A stretch of DNA of 64,000 nt from CAIZQW01 sp942493055 (GTDB lineage: Bacteria; Verrucomicrobiota; Kiritimatiellia; RFP12; UBA1067). The notes below the pieces were generated by a model, which ran no database searches, was not told the origin of the DNA, and saw only the letters and a list, made by a program, of their open reading frames with translations. This document shows, one piece after another, positions 52,976-60,777 of the stretch (the stretch's first letter is position 1; every line of letters starts with the position of its first letter). Position numbers and translations under genes: made by a program. The DNA is taken from NCBI GenBank assembly GCA_942493055.1, contig OW818680.1, positions 5,394,001-5,458,000 of the forward strand. Direction: 5' to 3'.

Positions 52976-53139
52976 AATCTCGTTTGCCCTCCACCCAGCC
53001 CCCATGATATAACTTTCCAAAATATTCAACGACCCTGACCGCGCCGTTGAATGACCTTCACGGCGCGATCTTTTCTTTTATACCGCCGCCGATACCAGTA
53101 TCACGTGAAACCCCGCTAAAAGCCGAGCCTCGACCTAAT
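52968..53139 (+). repeat. composite repeat R4-R3, copy c, interrupted
   Basis: R4 followed by the first part of R3 (ACCCCGCTAAAAGCCGAGCC). R3 breaks off at 53139 and resumes at about 53623. Shorter R4 pieces lie at 52084-52190 and 55757-55803. Confidence 0.8.
53037..53079 (+). terminator. Rho-independent terminator
   Basis: GACCGCGCCGT / ACGGCGCGATC stem followed by TTTTCTTTT, within R4 copy c; same type as 52132-52174. Confidence 0.8.
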
Positions 53140-53622
53140 TATACCAGAAACGAAAAGTATTTAGACTTTAATCTGATGAAGTGTCATTTAGATGCACAAG
53201 AGACTGGACAGTGAATGTTTTACGCGAAGATCGCTATTTGGTGCTTGCACGGAAAGCCCCCGCAAGTGGCTGGATACCCACCTTCGCCAAGGCTTCCGCC
53301 TTCGCAACGCCTACGGCGGATAAAACGGCGGGCATGCAGCCGGGGCTTATCTCGTGCAAGCACCTGAGTGTCATTTGCCATAAGAGATGCTGGGTGAAGT
53401 ACGAGCTGTGCCGACGGCGTATTGCCGCTCTATCGCTAACGCTCATCGCTCTTGCTCGCAAGCTTTAAGCGAGCGTTCGGACTTCGTGATTACCCTCGTC
53501 CTCTGCGCGTGCTTATTCGCCGATTGCGTAGGCACGCCGTACTTCACCCAACTAGCGACCTTAGCGAAAAAAAACTTACTGTAAGCTATTGAATAGTCTA
53601 TTTTCTTTTCGACAGTGGTATT
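53140..53622. mobile_element. MITE-like insertion inside repeat R3
   Basis: About 480 bp without a convincing gene splits R3 copy c. Short inverted ends ATACCA...TGGTAT border it. It contains an internal pair, TGGGTGAAGTACG (53391) and CGTACTTCACCCA (53538), and further GC-rich hairpins. No transposase. Confidence 0.6.
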
Positions 53623-53726
53623 ATTGATCACCTTCATGCATTTTCACCTTGAATTACTCCTCAAAAAGAACCAAAATATCCCCATCGCTGACAAGGTTGC
53701 CAGCAAAAGACACGCGTGGAAAATTA
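53623..53726 (+). repeat. repeat R3, copy c, second half
   Basis: TTGATCACC through CATTTTCACCTTGAATTACT, GCTGACAAGGTTGCCAGC and GGAAAATTAAAC, then GTTCTGA. It is the leader of the GH51 gene. Confidence 0.85.
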
Positions 53727-53755
53727 AACGTTCTGACTTGCAGAGGGGAAACACA

Positions 53756-55729
53756 ATGAAGACCACGATGATTCTGACCATGTCGCTATCCATTCTCGCG
53801 GTTCGCGCGGATGACGCGAAGCTTACTGTGGAACTCGACAAACCGGGTGTGGCGATCAACCGAAACATGTGGGGAATATTTTTCGAGGACATCAATTTCG
53901 GTGCCGATGGGGGTCTTTATGCCGAGTTGGTGAAGAACCGTGGCTTCGAGTTCCCCGACCCACTGATGGGATGGTTCAAGCTCAGTCCGAAACGGATGTC
54001 GGGATCCGTCTCCGTTCTCACCGACCAGCCGTTCACCGCGAAAAATCCGCACTATATCCGCCTGCGCAATCCCGACGCCAAAATGCCCTTCGGTCTGGCC
54101 AACGAAGGGTTCCGCGGCATGGGCCTGAAGTCGGGCGAGGCCTACAACTTCTCCGCGCAAGTCCGCAAGGCAGGCGGCAATCCGAAGCTGCGCTTGGAAT
54201 TGTACAGCGCGCTTGGCGAGCGGCTCGACTCGGTGGTGCTGGAGAATTTCACCGCCGACTGGCAGAAACGCACGGCGGAATTGCATCCGAAATTCACGGA
54301 CGCGAAGGCGCGGCTTCATGTGCTCGTTGACGGCCCGGGCGAACTCGACCTTGACATGGTTTCACTATTTCCTGAAAAGACTTGGAAGAACCGCGCTGGC
54401 GGATTGCGCGCCGACATGGTCGAGATGCTCGCGGACATGCGGCCCGGCTTTATGCGTTTCCCCGGCGGCTGCATTGTCGAAGGCATTGATCTGTCCGGCC
54501 GTTACCAGTGGAAAAAAACGATCGGCCCCGTGGAAGAACGCGAGACGCTGCTCAACCGCTGGAACACCGAGTTCCTGCACCGGCCCGCGCCGGACTATTT
54601 CCAGAGTTTCGGACTCGGCTTCTTTGAGTACTTCCAACTTTGTGAGGACATCGGCGCCGCGCCACTGCCGATCTTGAGTTGCGGCTTGGCCTGTCAATTC
54701 AACACCGGCGAAACCTGTCCGCTGGATCAACTCGATCCATACATCCAGGACGCGATTGATCTGATCGAATTCGCCAACGGCGGAACCGGCACCGTCTGGG
54801 GAGCGAAGCGGGCCGCGATGGGGCATCCCGCGCCCTTTGGGCTGACGATGATCGGCATTGGCAATGAGAACTGGGACAAGCCCTACATCGAACGCTACGC
54901 AAAGTTTCACGCGGCCCTCAAAGCGAGTCATCCGGAAATCAAACTCGTCTCCAGCGCCGGCCCCGCCCCGGACGACAAGCGTTTCGACTATGCCTGGCCG
55001 AAGCTGCGCGAACTGCGGGCGGACATCATTGATGAACACTGCTACAGCCGCCCCGACTGGTTCTTCAAAGCCGTGACCCGCTATGATGGCTACGACCGCA
55101 AAGGGCCGGGCGTTTTCTTCGGCGAATACGCGGCCCAGAGCGATCGCACCGTCAGCATCCACAACCACAACAACCTTGAATGCGCCATCGCCGAGGCCGC
55201 GTGTATGACCGGACTCGAGCGCAACGGCGACGTCGTGCGCATGGCCAGCTACGCCCCGCTCTTTGCCCACGAAGAGGCGTGGCAATGGAAGCCCGATCTC
55301 ATATGGGTGAACAACCTGTCGAGCTACGGCACGCCGAGTTACCACGTCCAGAAACTCTTCGCCAACAACCCTGGTGACGAGACTGTTCCTTTCCAGCTTA
55401 CCGCGGCGGGCACCAATCAGCTTTTCGCATCTGCGACGCGCGACCGGGGGAACGGAGAAGTGATCCTCAAAGTCGTGAACGGCGGCGACGCTCCGAAGAG
55501 CGTCTTCATCGCCCTAGAGGGAAACGTCCCGCCCGGTTCCTCCGTCCGCGTGATCACACTGACGGCCCCGAGCAGGACGGATGAGAACTCCTTCGACAAG
55601 CCTGCAAAGGTGGCACCAAAGGAAGGGCGGTTGACCATCACCGCGCCTGGGTTCACCCAGGCCTTGCCAGCTTGGTCGCTCAATGTGTTGAGAATACGTT
55701 TGAGCGTGGAAACGACCGCAAAACCGTAG
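53756..55729 (+). CDS. GH51 alpha-L-arabinofuranosidase with N-terminal carbohydrate-binding domain
   Basis: ATG 53756 has GAGGGG upstream; the open frame before it is the translated R3 repeat. The 657-aa protein has a signal peptide (1-18), a first GH51 segment (GVAINRNMWGIFFEDINFGADGG), an inserted CBM4/9-like domain (about 80-205), then the catalytic barrel with GFMRFPGGCIVEGID, acid/base Glu371 (GIGNENW) and nucleophile Glu457 (VFFGEYAA), and a C-terminal beta-sandwich. It removes arabinofuranosyl side groups. It sits immediately behind a cassette boundary, which is unusual for a 2-kb metabolic gene; GC is higher than in the array. Confidence 0.95.
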   Translation: MKTTMILTMSLSILAVRADDAKLTVELDKPGVAINRNMWGIFFEDINFGADGGLYAELVKNRGFEFPDPLMGWFKLSPKRMSGSVSVLTDQPFTAKNPHYIRLRNPDAKMPFGLANEGFRGMGLKSGEAYNFSAQVRKAGGNPKLRLELYSALGERLDSVVLENFTADWQKRTAELHPKFTDAKARLHVLVDGPGELDLDMVSLFPEKTWKNRAGGLRADMVEMLADMRPGFMRFPGGCIVEGIDLSGRYQWKKTIGPVEERETLLNRWNTEFLHRPAPDYFQSFGLGFFEYFQLCEDIGAAPLPILSCGLACQFNTGETCPLDQLDPYIQDAIDLIEFANGGTGTVWGAKRAAMGHPAPFGLTMIGIGNENWDKPYIERYAKFHAALKASHPEIKLVSSAGPAPDDKRFDYAWPKLRELRADIIDEHCYSRPDWFFKAVTRYDGYDRKGPGVFFGEYAAQSDRTVSIHNHNNLECAIAEAACMTGLERNGDVVRMASYAPLFAHEEAWQWKPDLIWVNNLSSYGTPSYHVQKLFANNPGDETVPFQLTAAGTNQLFASATRDRGNGEVILKVVNGGDAPKSVFIALEGNVPPGSSVRVITLTAPSRTDENSFDKPAKVAPKEGRLTITAPGFTQALPAWSLNVLRIRLSVETTAKP

Positions 55730-56564
55730 CGAACGAAATGTTCGAGCGTCGAAGAAACGCCCTAGCCCTCCACCCCGTCCCCATGATATAAATTTCAAAA
55801 TAGGTGATAAGGGGACAGACAAGAATGGCGCTAAGATAAGGCGTTGTGAGTCGTTTTACAGGGTGGAGTAGTCGATGGCCCAAACGCTCATCGTCGGCTC
55901 GCAAGAAACTGGGAGAACAGGCATCCTGCCTGTTTGGGGAGTGCACAGGCAGGATGCCCAATGCCACTAACTTTTCGAAGACCGTTGCTTCTTTTTATTC
56001 AGTGTTAGCTTGTTGCAATTGAAGGGCTTATCCCCTGGGAACGCCGACGTTTGGCCGCCGTAGCCTTGGCGCTCCCAGGGCAATAAGGTGGCGGAGCCGT
56101 CCCGGCTCCGGCGGGCAAGATGCCCGCGCTCCTTTGGGGGCAGCAATAGAAGGGAGCGTGGGCGTCCCGCCCGCATGAAAGAGGAGGGGCATTCTTGTCT
56201 GTCCCTCTGTTGCCCGTGCCCCTGTTGCCGACATGAAAAGTTAGTGGCATTGGGCAGGATGCCTATGCTCCCAGTCAAACATTCCTGCTGTTGCTTGACA
56301 CCGTGTCGCCATCGGATGCCGCCGGGATAAACGTGAGCGTTAAGTACGCTTCGCGTTCGGCAGTCGTGGGGCTGTAGGAGGACGGCGGATGTTCGTGCGG
56401 CCACATAGTGGACGCACGGGAGAGTGTAAAAAGAAGGCCGCCGCTAGCGTGCCGAGAATGCCCGCCTTCGTGGCAGAGCCACTGCGGCGCGGCAGCCTTC
56501 CGCTCGCCGCTGGCGTGCCGAGCCGTAGCTCGTCGCGTTAGCGGCGAGCGAAGGCTGACGAAGA
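55730..56564. repeat. non-coding repeat cluster between GH51 and the GIY-YIG tandem
   Basis: No gene seen in 835 bp. It holds an R4 fragment (55757-55803), an inverted repeat of about 30 bp with arms near 55947-55978 and 56232-56262 (GGCAGGATGCCCAATGCCAC / GTGGCATTGGGCAGGATGCC), and between them REP-like hairpins (GGCGGGCAAGATGCCCGC, near 56112; GGGAGCGTGGGCGTCCCGCC, near 56153). A second inverted pair, GGGGACAGACAAGAATG near 55810 and ATTCTTGTCTGTCCC near 56200, overlaps it. Confidence 0.75.
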
Positions 56565-56816
56565 TCACAGGCGCTTCTTGGCGAAAGCGCGCCCGGATGG
56601 TGATTTCAAATAGCGTTCGAAGGCAAGGGCTTGCTCGCGGTCCGTGAAGGCGATGGCTGTCTTGATGCGCCAAGGGCGGTACTTTGATGTGTGGGGATCG
56701 CCGCCGGAGTTGTGATGTGTAAGTCGCCCCTGCAGATCTTCGGTGAAGCCTGTGTAGAAATGAGGAGGATCGCTCTCGCTCCGCAGGATGTAGGCATAGA
56801 AGTAGCCTGTTTTCAT
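56565..56816 (-). CDS. single-domain GIY-YIG endonuclease (YhbQ/UPF0213-like), tandem copy 1
   Basis: The 83-aa protein is essentially only the GIY-YIG domain: FYAYIL and FYTGFTEDLQGRLTHHNSG (GIY and YIG strands, Arg of the first helix), HTSKYRPWRIKTAIAFTDR and the Glu helix ALAFERYLKSPSGRAFAKKRL. All expected catalytic positions are present. Proteins of this group are small DNA nucleases of unclear role. Identical in sequence to copy 2. The flanking palindrome in each unit suggests it is mobilised together with the gene. Confidence 0.9.
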   Translation of the reverse strand: MKTGYFYAYILRSESDPPHFYTGFTEDLQGRLTHHNSGGDPHTSKYRPWRIKTAIAFTDREQALAFERYLKSPSGRAFAKKRL

Positions 56817-56966
56817 GGCGCTAAACTGTGATTGAGCTGGTGTGTCGAAGTGGAGCCTAATAGCCCGCCTTCGTGCTTCGCTACTACGGCGCGGCAGCCT
56901 TCCGCTCGCCGCTGGCGTGCCGAGCCGTAGCTCGTCGCGTTAGCGGCGAGCGAAGGCTGACGAAGA

Positions 56967-57218
56967 TCACAGGCGCTTCTTGGCGAAAGCGCGCCCGGAT
57001 GGTGATTTCAAATAGCGTTCGAAGGCAAGGGCTTGCTCGCGGTCCGTGAAGGCGATGGCTGTCTTGATGCGCCAAGGGCGGTACTTTGATGTGTGGGGAT
57101 CGCCGCCGGAGTTGTGATGTGTAAGTCGCCCCTGCAGATCTTCGGTGAAGCCTGTGTAGAAATGAGGAGGATCGCTCTCGCTCCGCAGGATGTAGGCATA
57201 GAAGTAGCCTGTTTTCAT
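56967..57218 (-). CDS. single-domain GIY-YIG endonuclease, tandem copy 2
   Basis: Same 83-aa protein as copy 1, 402 bp further on. The nucleotide sequence of the unit is also identical where I compared it, so the duplication is very recent or maintained by recombination. The start ATG has AGGCTACTT-type weak upstream signal; the palindromic spacer separates it from copy 3. Confidence 0.9.
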   Translation of the reverse strand: MKTGYFYAYILRSESDPPHFYTGFTEDLQGRLTHHNSGGDPHTSKYRPWRIKTAIAFTDREQALAFERYLKSPSGRAFAKKRL

Positions 57219-57368
57219 GGCGCTAAACTGTGATTGAGCTGGTGTGTCGAAGTGGAGCCTAATAGCCCGCCTTCGTGCTTCGCTACTACGGCGCGGCAGC
57301 CTTCCGCTCGCCGCTGGCGTGCCGAGCCGTAGCTCGTCGCGTTAGCGGCGAGCGAAGGCTGACGAAGA

Positions 57369-57620
57369 TCACAGGCGCTTCTTAGTGAAAGCACGTCCGG
57401 ATGGGGATTTCAAATAGCGCTCGAAAGCAAGGGCTTGCTCGCGGTCCGTGAAGGCGATGGCTGTCTTGATGCGCCAAGGGCGGTACTTTGATGTGTGGGG
57501 ATCGCCGCCGGAGTTGTGATGTGTAAGTCGCCCCTGCAGATCTTCGGTGAAGCCTGTGTAGAAATGAGGAGGATCGCTCTCGCTCCGCAGGATGTAGGCA
57601 TAGAAGTAGCCTGTTTTCAT
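57369..57620 (-). CDS. single-domain GIY-YIG endonuclease, tandem copy 3
   Basis: Differs from copies 1 and 2 by one residue (FTKKRL for FAKKRL) and several silent changes in the last 60 bp, so it is the oldest or an independently diverged unit. It is the unit nearest to tRNA-Pro. The domain is complete, with YAYIL, YTGFT, the Arg helix and ERYLKS. Confidence 0.9.
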   Translation of the reverse strand: MKTGYFYAYILRSESDPPHFYTGFTEDLQGRLTHHNSGGDPHTSKYRPWRIKTAIAFTDREQALAFERYLKSPSGRAFTKKRL

Positions 57621-57761
57621 GGCGCTAAACTGTGATTGAGCTGGTGTGTCGAAGTGGAGCCTAATAGCCCGCCTTCGTGCTTCGCTACTACGGCGCGGCA
57701 GCCTTCCGCTCGCCGCTGGCGTGCCGAGCCGTAGCTCGTCGCGTTAGCGGCGAGCGAAGGC

Positions 57762-57838
57762 TGGTCGGAGCGGAGGGATTTGAACCCCCGACATCCAGCT
57801 CCCAAAGCTGGCGCACTACCAGGCTGTGCAACGCTCCG
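57762..57838 (-). tRNA. tRNA-Pro(TGG)
   Basis: The gene folds as a standard cloverleaf: acceptor CGGAGCG/CGCTCCG, anticodon stem CCAGC/GCTGG with loop TTTGGGA (anticodon TGG), T-loop TTCAAAT, discriminator A and an encoded CCA. The 3' end coincides with the end of the GIY-YIG tandem repeat. Confidence 0.95.
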
Positions 57839-57949
57839 AATGATTCGAAAAAGAGGCGGTAGTATAGTGCTTTCCGTGCCGTGATTCAAGGGTAAAAAGA
57901 AGATTTTTCAGGTTTTCACGGTTTGTGGGGAAATTTGATTCGTGTTTTA

Positions 57950-58175
57950 GCGCAAAAACCGCCACAAGAGCGCAAATGTCACGCCCGCCTCACCCGTGAA
58001 TACACGGACGGCGGAGCGAACATTTGCGCGGAATCAACTCGATTTTCATCAGCAAAAAACTTGTTTTTTGCTGATGAAAATGAATTCGTTTTTATCTGGG
58101 CGGTTATCCGTTCTGCCGTGCTGTATTCAGCGTGAGGCAGACGTGATAACCGCCCTTCTTATAGCGGCTTTTGCG
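57950..58175. repeat. three-hairpin element T2 (free copy)
   Basis: Inverted ends GCGCAAAAACCGCCACAAGA and TCTTATAGCGGCTTTTGCG. Hairpins at 57970-58029, 58042-58081 (ATTTTCATCAGCAAAAAACT apex) and 58098-58155. The same three hairpins form the left end of both IS110-type elements. No gene inside; the end supplies the stop codon of the C26 peptidase. Confidence 0.9.
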
Positions 58176-58899
58176 TTAGAATCTTCGAGACCGTGTAGAG
58201 TTCTTTTTCACGCACGGCGCGGAGGAAACCTTTGGCGAGGGCGCTGGAGGCGAGGTTGTCCGGGGCGTCGACCATGCGTTCAGGGTGCCATTGGACTAGG
58301 CAGCAGAAGGGCTTGCCTTCTTTTGTTTCCCACTCCGCTGCTTCAATCACGCCGTCCGGGGAAACGGCGGAGGCTATCAGTCCTGTGCCAAGCGTGTCAA
58401 TGGCTTGATGGTGGGATGTGTTGACCTGCAAGGTGGACCTTCCTGTCAGCGAAGCGAGCAGGGTGTCCGGTTTGACTGTGACAGGGTGTGCGAGTTGGTA
58501 GTCGTTGGTGTTCGCGTGATTGTGAAAGCCCGCAGCCGGGAGATCCATGATTAATGTGCCGCCCAAAGCAAAGTTCACAACTTGAAGTCCTCTGCAAACG
58601 CCCAGAAGCGGCAGTCCCATTGCAAGGGCCAGATGGACGATTGGCAGTTCAAAGTCGTCGCGGGCACGATCAATACCCGTTGAGTGTCCTTCAGGATCAG
58701 GAATGCCCAGAAGCACGGGGTCGATATCGCCCCCGCCTGTGAGCACCAGTCCGTCCGCTGTGTCGAGTTCATGCAGATTGCGGCATTCTTGGGAGAGCAC
58801 AACGCATTCAAGGTTGGACTCGAAACGCTGGAGCCACGAGAAGTAAAAGGCTAGTTTAGGCTTAGACGTGTCGGTGAGGGCAATCTTTAAGGGCTTCAT
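58159..58899 (-). CDS. gamma-glutamyl-GABA hydrolase-like class I amidotransferase (peptidase C26)
   Basis: ATG 58899 was chosen as it starts MKPLKIALTD, the usual first strand; an ATG twelve codons upstream is less likely. The 246-aa protein has LVLTGGGDIDP, nucleophile Cys102 in LLGVCRGLQVVNFALGG, and His205/Glu207 in QWHPERM, a complete catalytic triad of the PuuD-type C26 family. Cytoplasmic hydrolase of gamma-glutamyl amides. Its last residues (SKILTQKPL) are encoded by the end of element T2, which inserted at or replaced its 3' end. Confidence 0.92.
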   Translation of the reverse strand: MKPLKIALTDTSKPKLAFYFSWLQRFESNLECVVLSQECRNLHELDTADGLVLTGGGDIDPVLLGIPDPEGHSTGIDRARDDFELPIVHLALAMGLPLLGVCRGLQVVNFALGGTLIMDLPAAGFHNHANTNDYQLAHPVTVKPDTLLASLTGRSTLQVNTSHHQAIDTLGTGLIASAVSPDGVIEAAEWETKEGKPFCCLVQWHPERMVDAPDNLASSALAKGFLRAVREKELYTVSKILTQKPL

Positions 58900-58971
58900 G
58901 GGCGCAATTATAACTAAAGGCCATTGTAAACGCATCTAAAATTTGCCCGTTTTGAAAAGAGAGAAATGCTT

Positions 58972-59203
58972 ACCGCAAAAACCGCTATAAGAAGGTCGGC
59001 TATCTCATCCGCCTCACCCGTGAATACACGGACGGCGGAATGGATAGCCGACCAGATTAAAACTTGGTTAATTTTCATCAGCAAAAAACAAGTTTTTTGC
59101 TGATGAAAATTGAGTTGTTTCCGCGCAAAGGGTCGCTCTGCCGTGCATGTATTCATGCGTGAGGCAGGCTGACCCTTTGCGCTCGTATAGCGGCTTTTGC
59201 GGT
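58972..59203. repeat. three-hairpin element T3 (free copy)
   Basis: Inverted ends ACCGCAAAAACCGCTATA and TATAGCGGCTTTTGCGGT (one mismatch). Hairpins at 58994-59053, 59071-59110 and 59123-59182. Stems differ from T2 by compensatory changes. It lies between the C26 peptidase and the aminopeptidase; no gene in this interval. Confidence 0.9.
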
Positions 59204-59303
59204 TAAATATAGATTCGCTTTGCCTGACACAAAGCCTTGATTACGATGCAACATTCCTTTACCATGTAACCATTGGATTTCAAAAACAGAAAGGGATTAC
59301 ACG

Positions 59304-60404
59304 ATGAAAGATGTGAGGTATGCGAAGCTGGCGGAGGTGCTCGTGGGGTACTCGCTTAAAGTTCAGAAGGATGAATGCGTCCTGGTCGATGGAACGGACA
59401 TCAACCCTGAAATCATGTCTGAGCTTGTGAAGGCGATCTCCGAGCGCGGCGGTCATGCGTTTGTCAAGACGAGCAGCTCAAAGGTCATGCGGACGCTCTA
59501 CATGCATGGCAGCTTGCGATCCTTCGAACTCATGGCGGAGACGGATCTGGATTTCATGAAGAAGATGCAGGGGTATATCGCGATCCGGAATTATGATAAC
59601 TCCTTCGAGTTCGGGGATGTCCCGTCAGATAAGATGACGGCTGTCCGCAAAATCATGCGTCCGGTGACGGATTGGCGGGTGAAGAAGACCAAATGGTGCG
59701 TGCTCAGGTGGCCAAGCTCTTCCATGGCCCAGGCAGCCTCGATGAGTACTGAGGCCTTTGAGGATTTTTATTTCAGGGTCTGCACCATGGATTACAGCCG
59801 GATGAACACGGCTGCACAGGCGCTGGCTGAGCTGATGCGGAAAACAGACAAGGTGCGGCTTGAAGGGCCCAATGGAACGGATATCACCTTCTCGATCAAG
59901 GGCATCCCTGTCATTCCGTGCACGGGCGCGAATAATATTCCGGATGGTGAGGTCTTTACTGCACCGGTCAAGACGAGCGCCAACGGGGTCATCTGTTATA
60001 ATACGCCCACGCTCTATGAAGGCAAGAAGTACGAGAACATTGTGCTGACGTTCGAGAACGGGAAGATTGTCAAAGCAACCGGATCGGATAACGAGCGCCT
60101 GAATGCCATTTTTGATACGGATGAAGGCGCCCGCTACGTGGGCGAATTCGCGATCGGCATCAATCCGCATATCACGGACGGCATGTGCGACATCCTGTTT
60201 GATGAAAAGATCTCAGGCTCGATCCATTTTACGCCCGGCGCCTCTTATGACGATGCGAGCAATGGCAACACCTCCTCGATCCACTGGGACTTGGTCTTGA
60301 TCCAGACGGAGAAATATGGCGGGGGTAAAATCTACTTTGATGACGTGCTGGTCCGCGAAAACGGGTTGTTCGTCATTGACTCGCTCAAGCCGCTGAATCC
60401 ATGA
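59304..60404 (+). CDS. M29-family aminopeptidase
   Basis: ATG 59304 has AGGGA. The 366-aa protein is of usual length and follows the thermophilic aminopeptidase (M29) family: YAKLAEVLVGYSLKVQKDECVLV start, RNYDNSFEF, DWRVKKTKWCVLRWPS, metal-site segments IPDGEVFTAP (Glu), YVGEFAIGINP (Glu), GSIHFTPGASYDD (His) and SSIHWDLVL (His, Asp). It is cytoplasmic, cutting N-terminal residues of peptides with two metal ions. It stands alone, with its own promoter region after element T3. Confidence 0.93.
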   Translation: MKDVRYAKLAEVLVGYSLKVQKDECVLVDGTDINPEIMSELVKAISERGGHAFVKTSSSKVMRTLYMHGSLRSFELMAETDLDFMKKMQGYIAIRNYDNSFEFGDVPSDKMTAVRKIMRPVTDWRVKKTKWCVLRWPSSSMAQAASMSTEAFEDFYFRVCTMDYSRMNTAAQALAELMRKTDKVRLEGPNGTDITFSIKGIPVIPCTGANNIPDGEVFTAPVKTSANGVICYNTPTLYEGKKYENIVLTFENGKIVKATGSDNERLNAIFDTDEGARYVGEFAIGINPHITDGMCDILFDEKISGSIHFTPGASYDDASNGNTSSIHWDLVLIQTEKYGGGKIYFDDVLVRENGLFVIDSLKPLNP

Positions 60405-60408
60405 TTGT

Positions 60409-60458
60409 AAGTGTCAGAAAGTGTCAGTAAGTTGGAAAGTGTCAGTAAGTTGGACACA
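60409..60458. repeat. short tandem repeat behind the aminopeptidase
   Basis: AAGTGTCAGTAAGTTGGA occurs twice in tandem, preceded by a shorter copy (AAGTGTCAGA). It lies between the gene end and tRNA-Arg. Confidence 0.8.
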
Positions 60459-60463
60459 AAAAA

Positions 60464-60540
60464 TGGCGCCCCTGGCGTGAGTCGAACACGCTACAACCGG
60501 ATTAGAAATCCGATGCTCTATCCTAATGAGCTACAGGGGC
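60464..60540 (-). tRNA. tRNA-Arg(TCT)
   Basis: Cloverleaf with acceptor GCCCCTG/CAGGGGC, D-arm AGCTCATTAGGATAGAGC, anticodon loop TTTCTAA (anticodon TCT), T-arm with GTTCGACTC, discriminator G and encoded CCA. Confidence 0.95.
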
Positions 60541-60777
60541 AAAGAAAACAATGTGCGAATTTGCGAATTCGCGAATGCTGGAATGCGCGAGTAATCGTGA
60601 AATTCCAGCGACGCTTAAAAGTCAAAAACGGCCACATTATAGCAAGATGGCCCCGTTGACGGAATGAGAAAGTTAAAAATTATTCGATCGGATGGGAAAA
60701 ATAGCCTGTGAGCGCTTCCATTCCCTTCTTCCATCTGATATGATTAAAACATTGTTTTTTATTAATAGGGGGCAGTC

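Larger units (their letters stand above)
56485..57762. repeat. 402-bp tandem repeat carrying GIY-YIG genes, ending at tRNA-Pro
   Basis: Three full units (56485-56886, 56887-57288, 57289-57690) and a partial fourth (57691-57762). Each unit has a palindrome (GCCTTCCGCTCGCCGC ... GCGGCGAGCGAAGGC) behind a minus-strand GIY-YIG gene. The partial unit stops at the last base of the tRNA-Pro gene. Confidence 0.92.

Noticed and set aside
48051..53726. A complete integron with integrase and attI
   Set aside because: No tyrosine recombinase with the IntI-specific insert is present in any frame; only the cassette part can be supported.
57617..57889. Minus-strand frame across tRNA-Pro
   Set aside because: It runs through the tRNA and the tandem-repeat palindrome and has no protein features.
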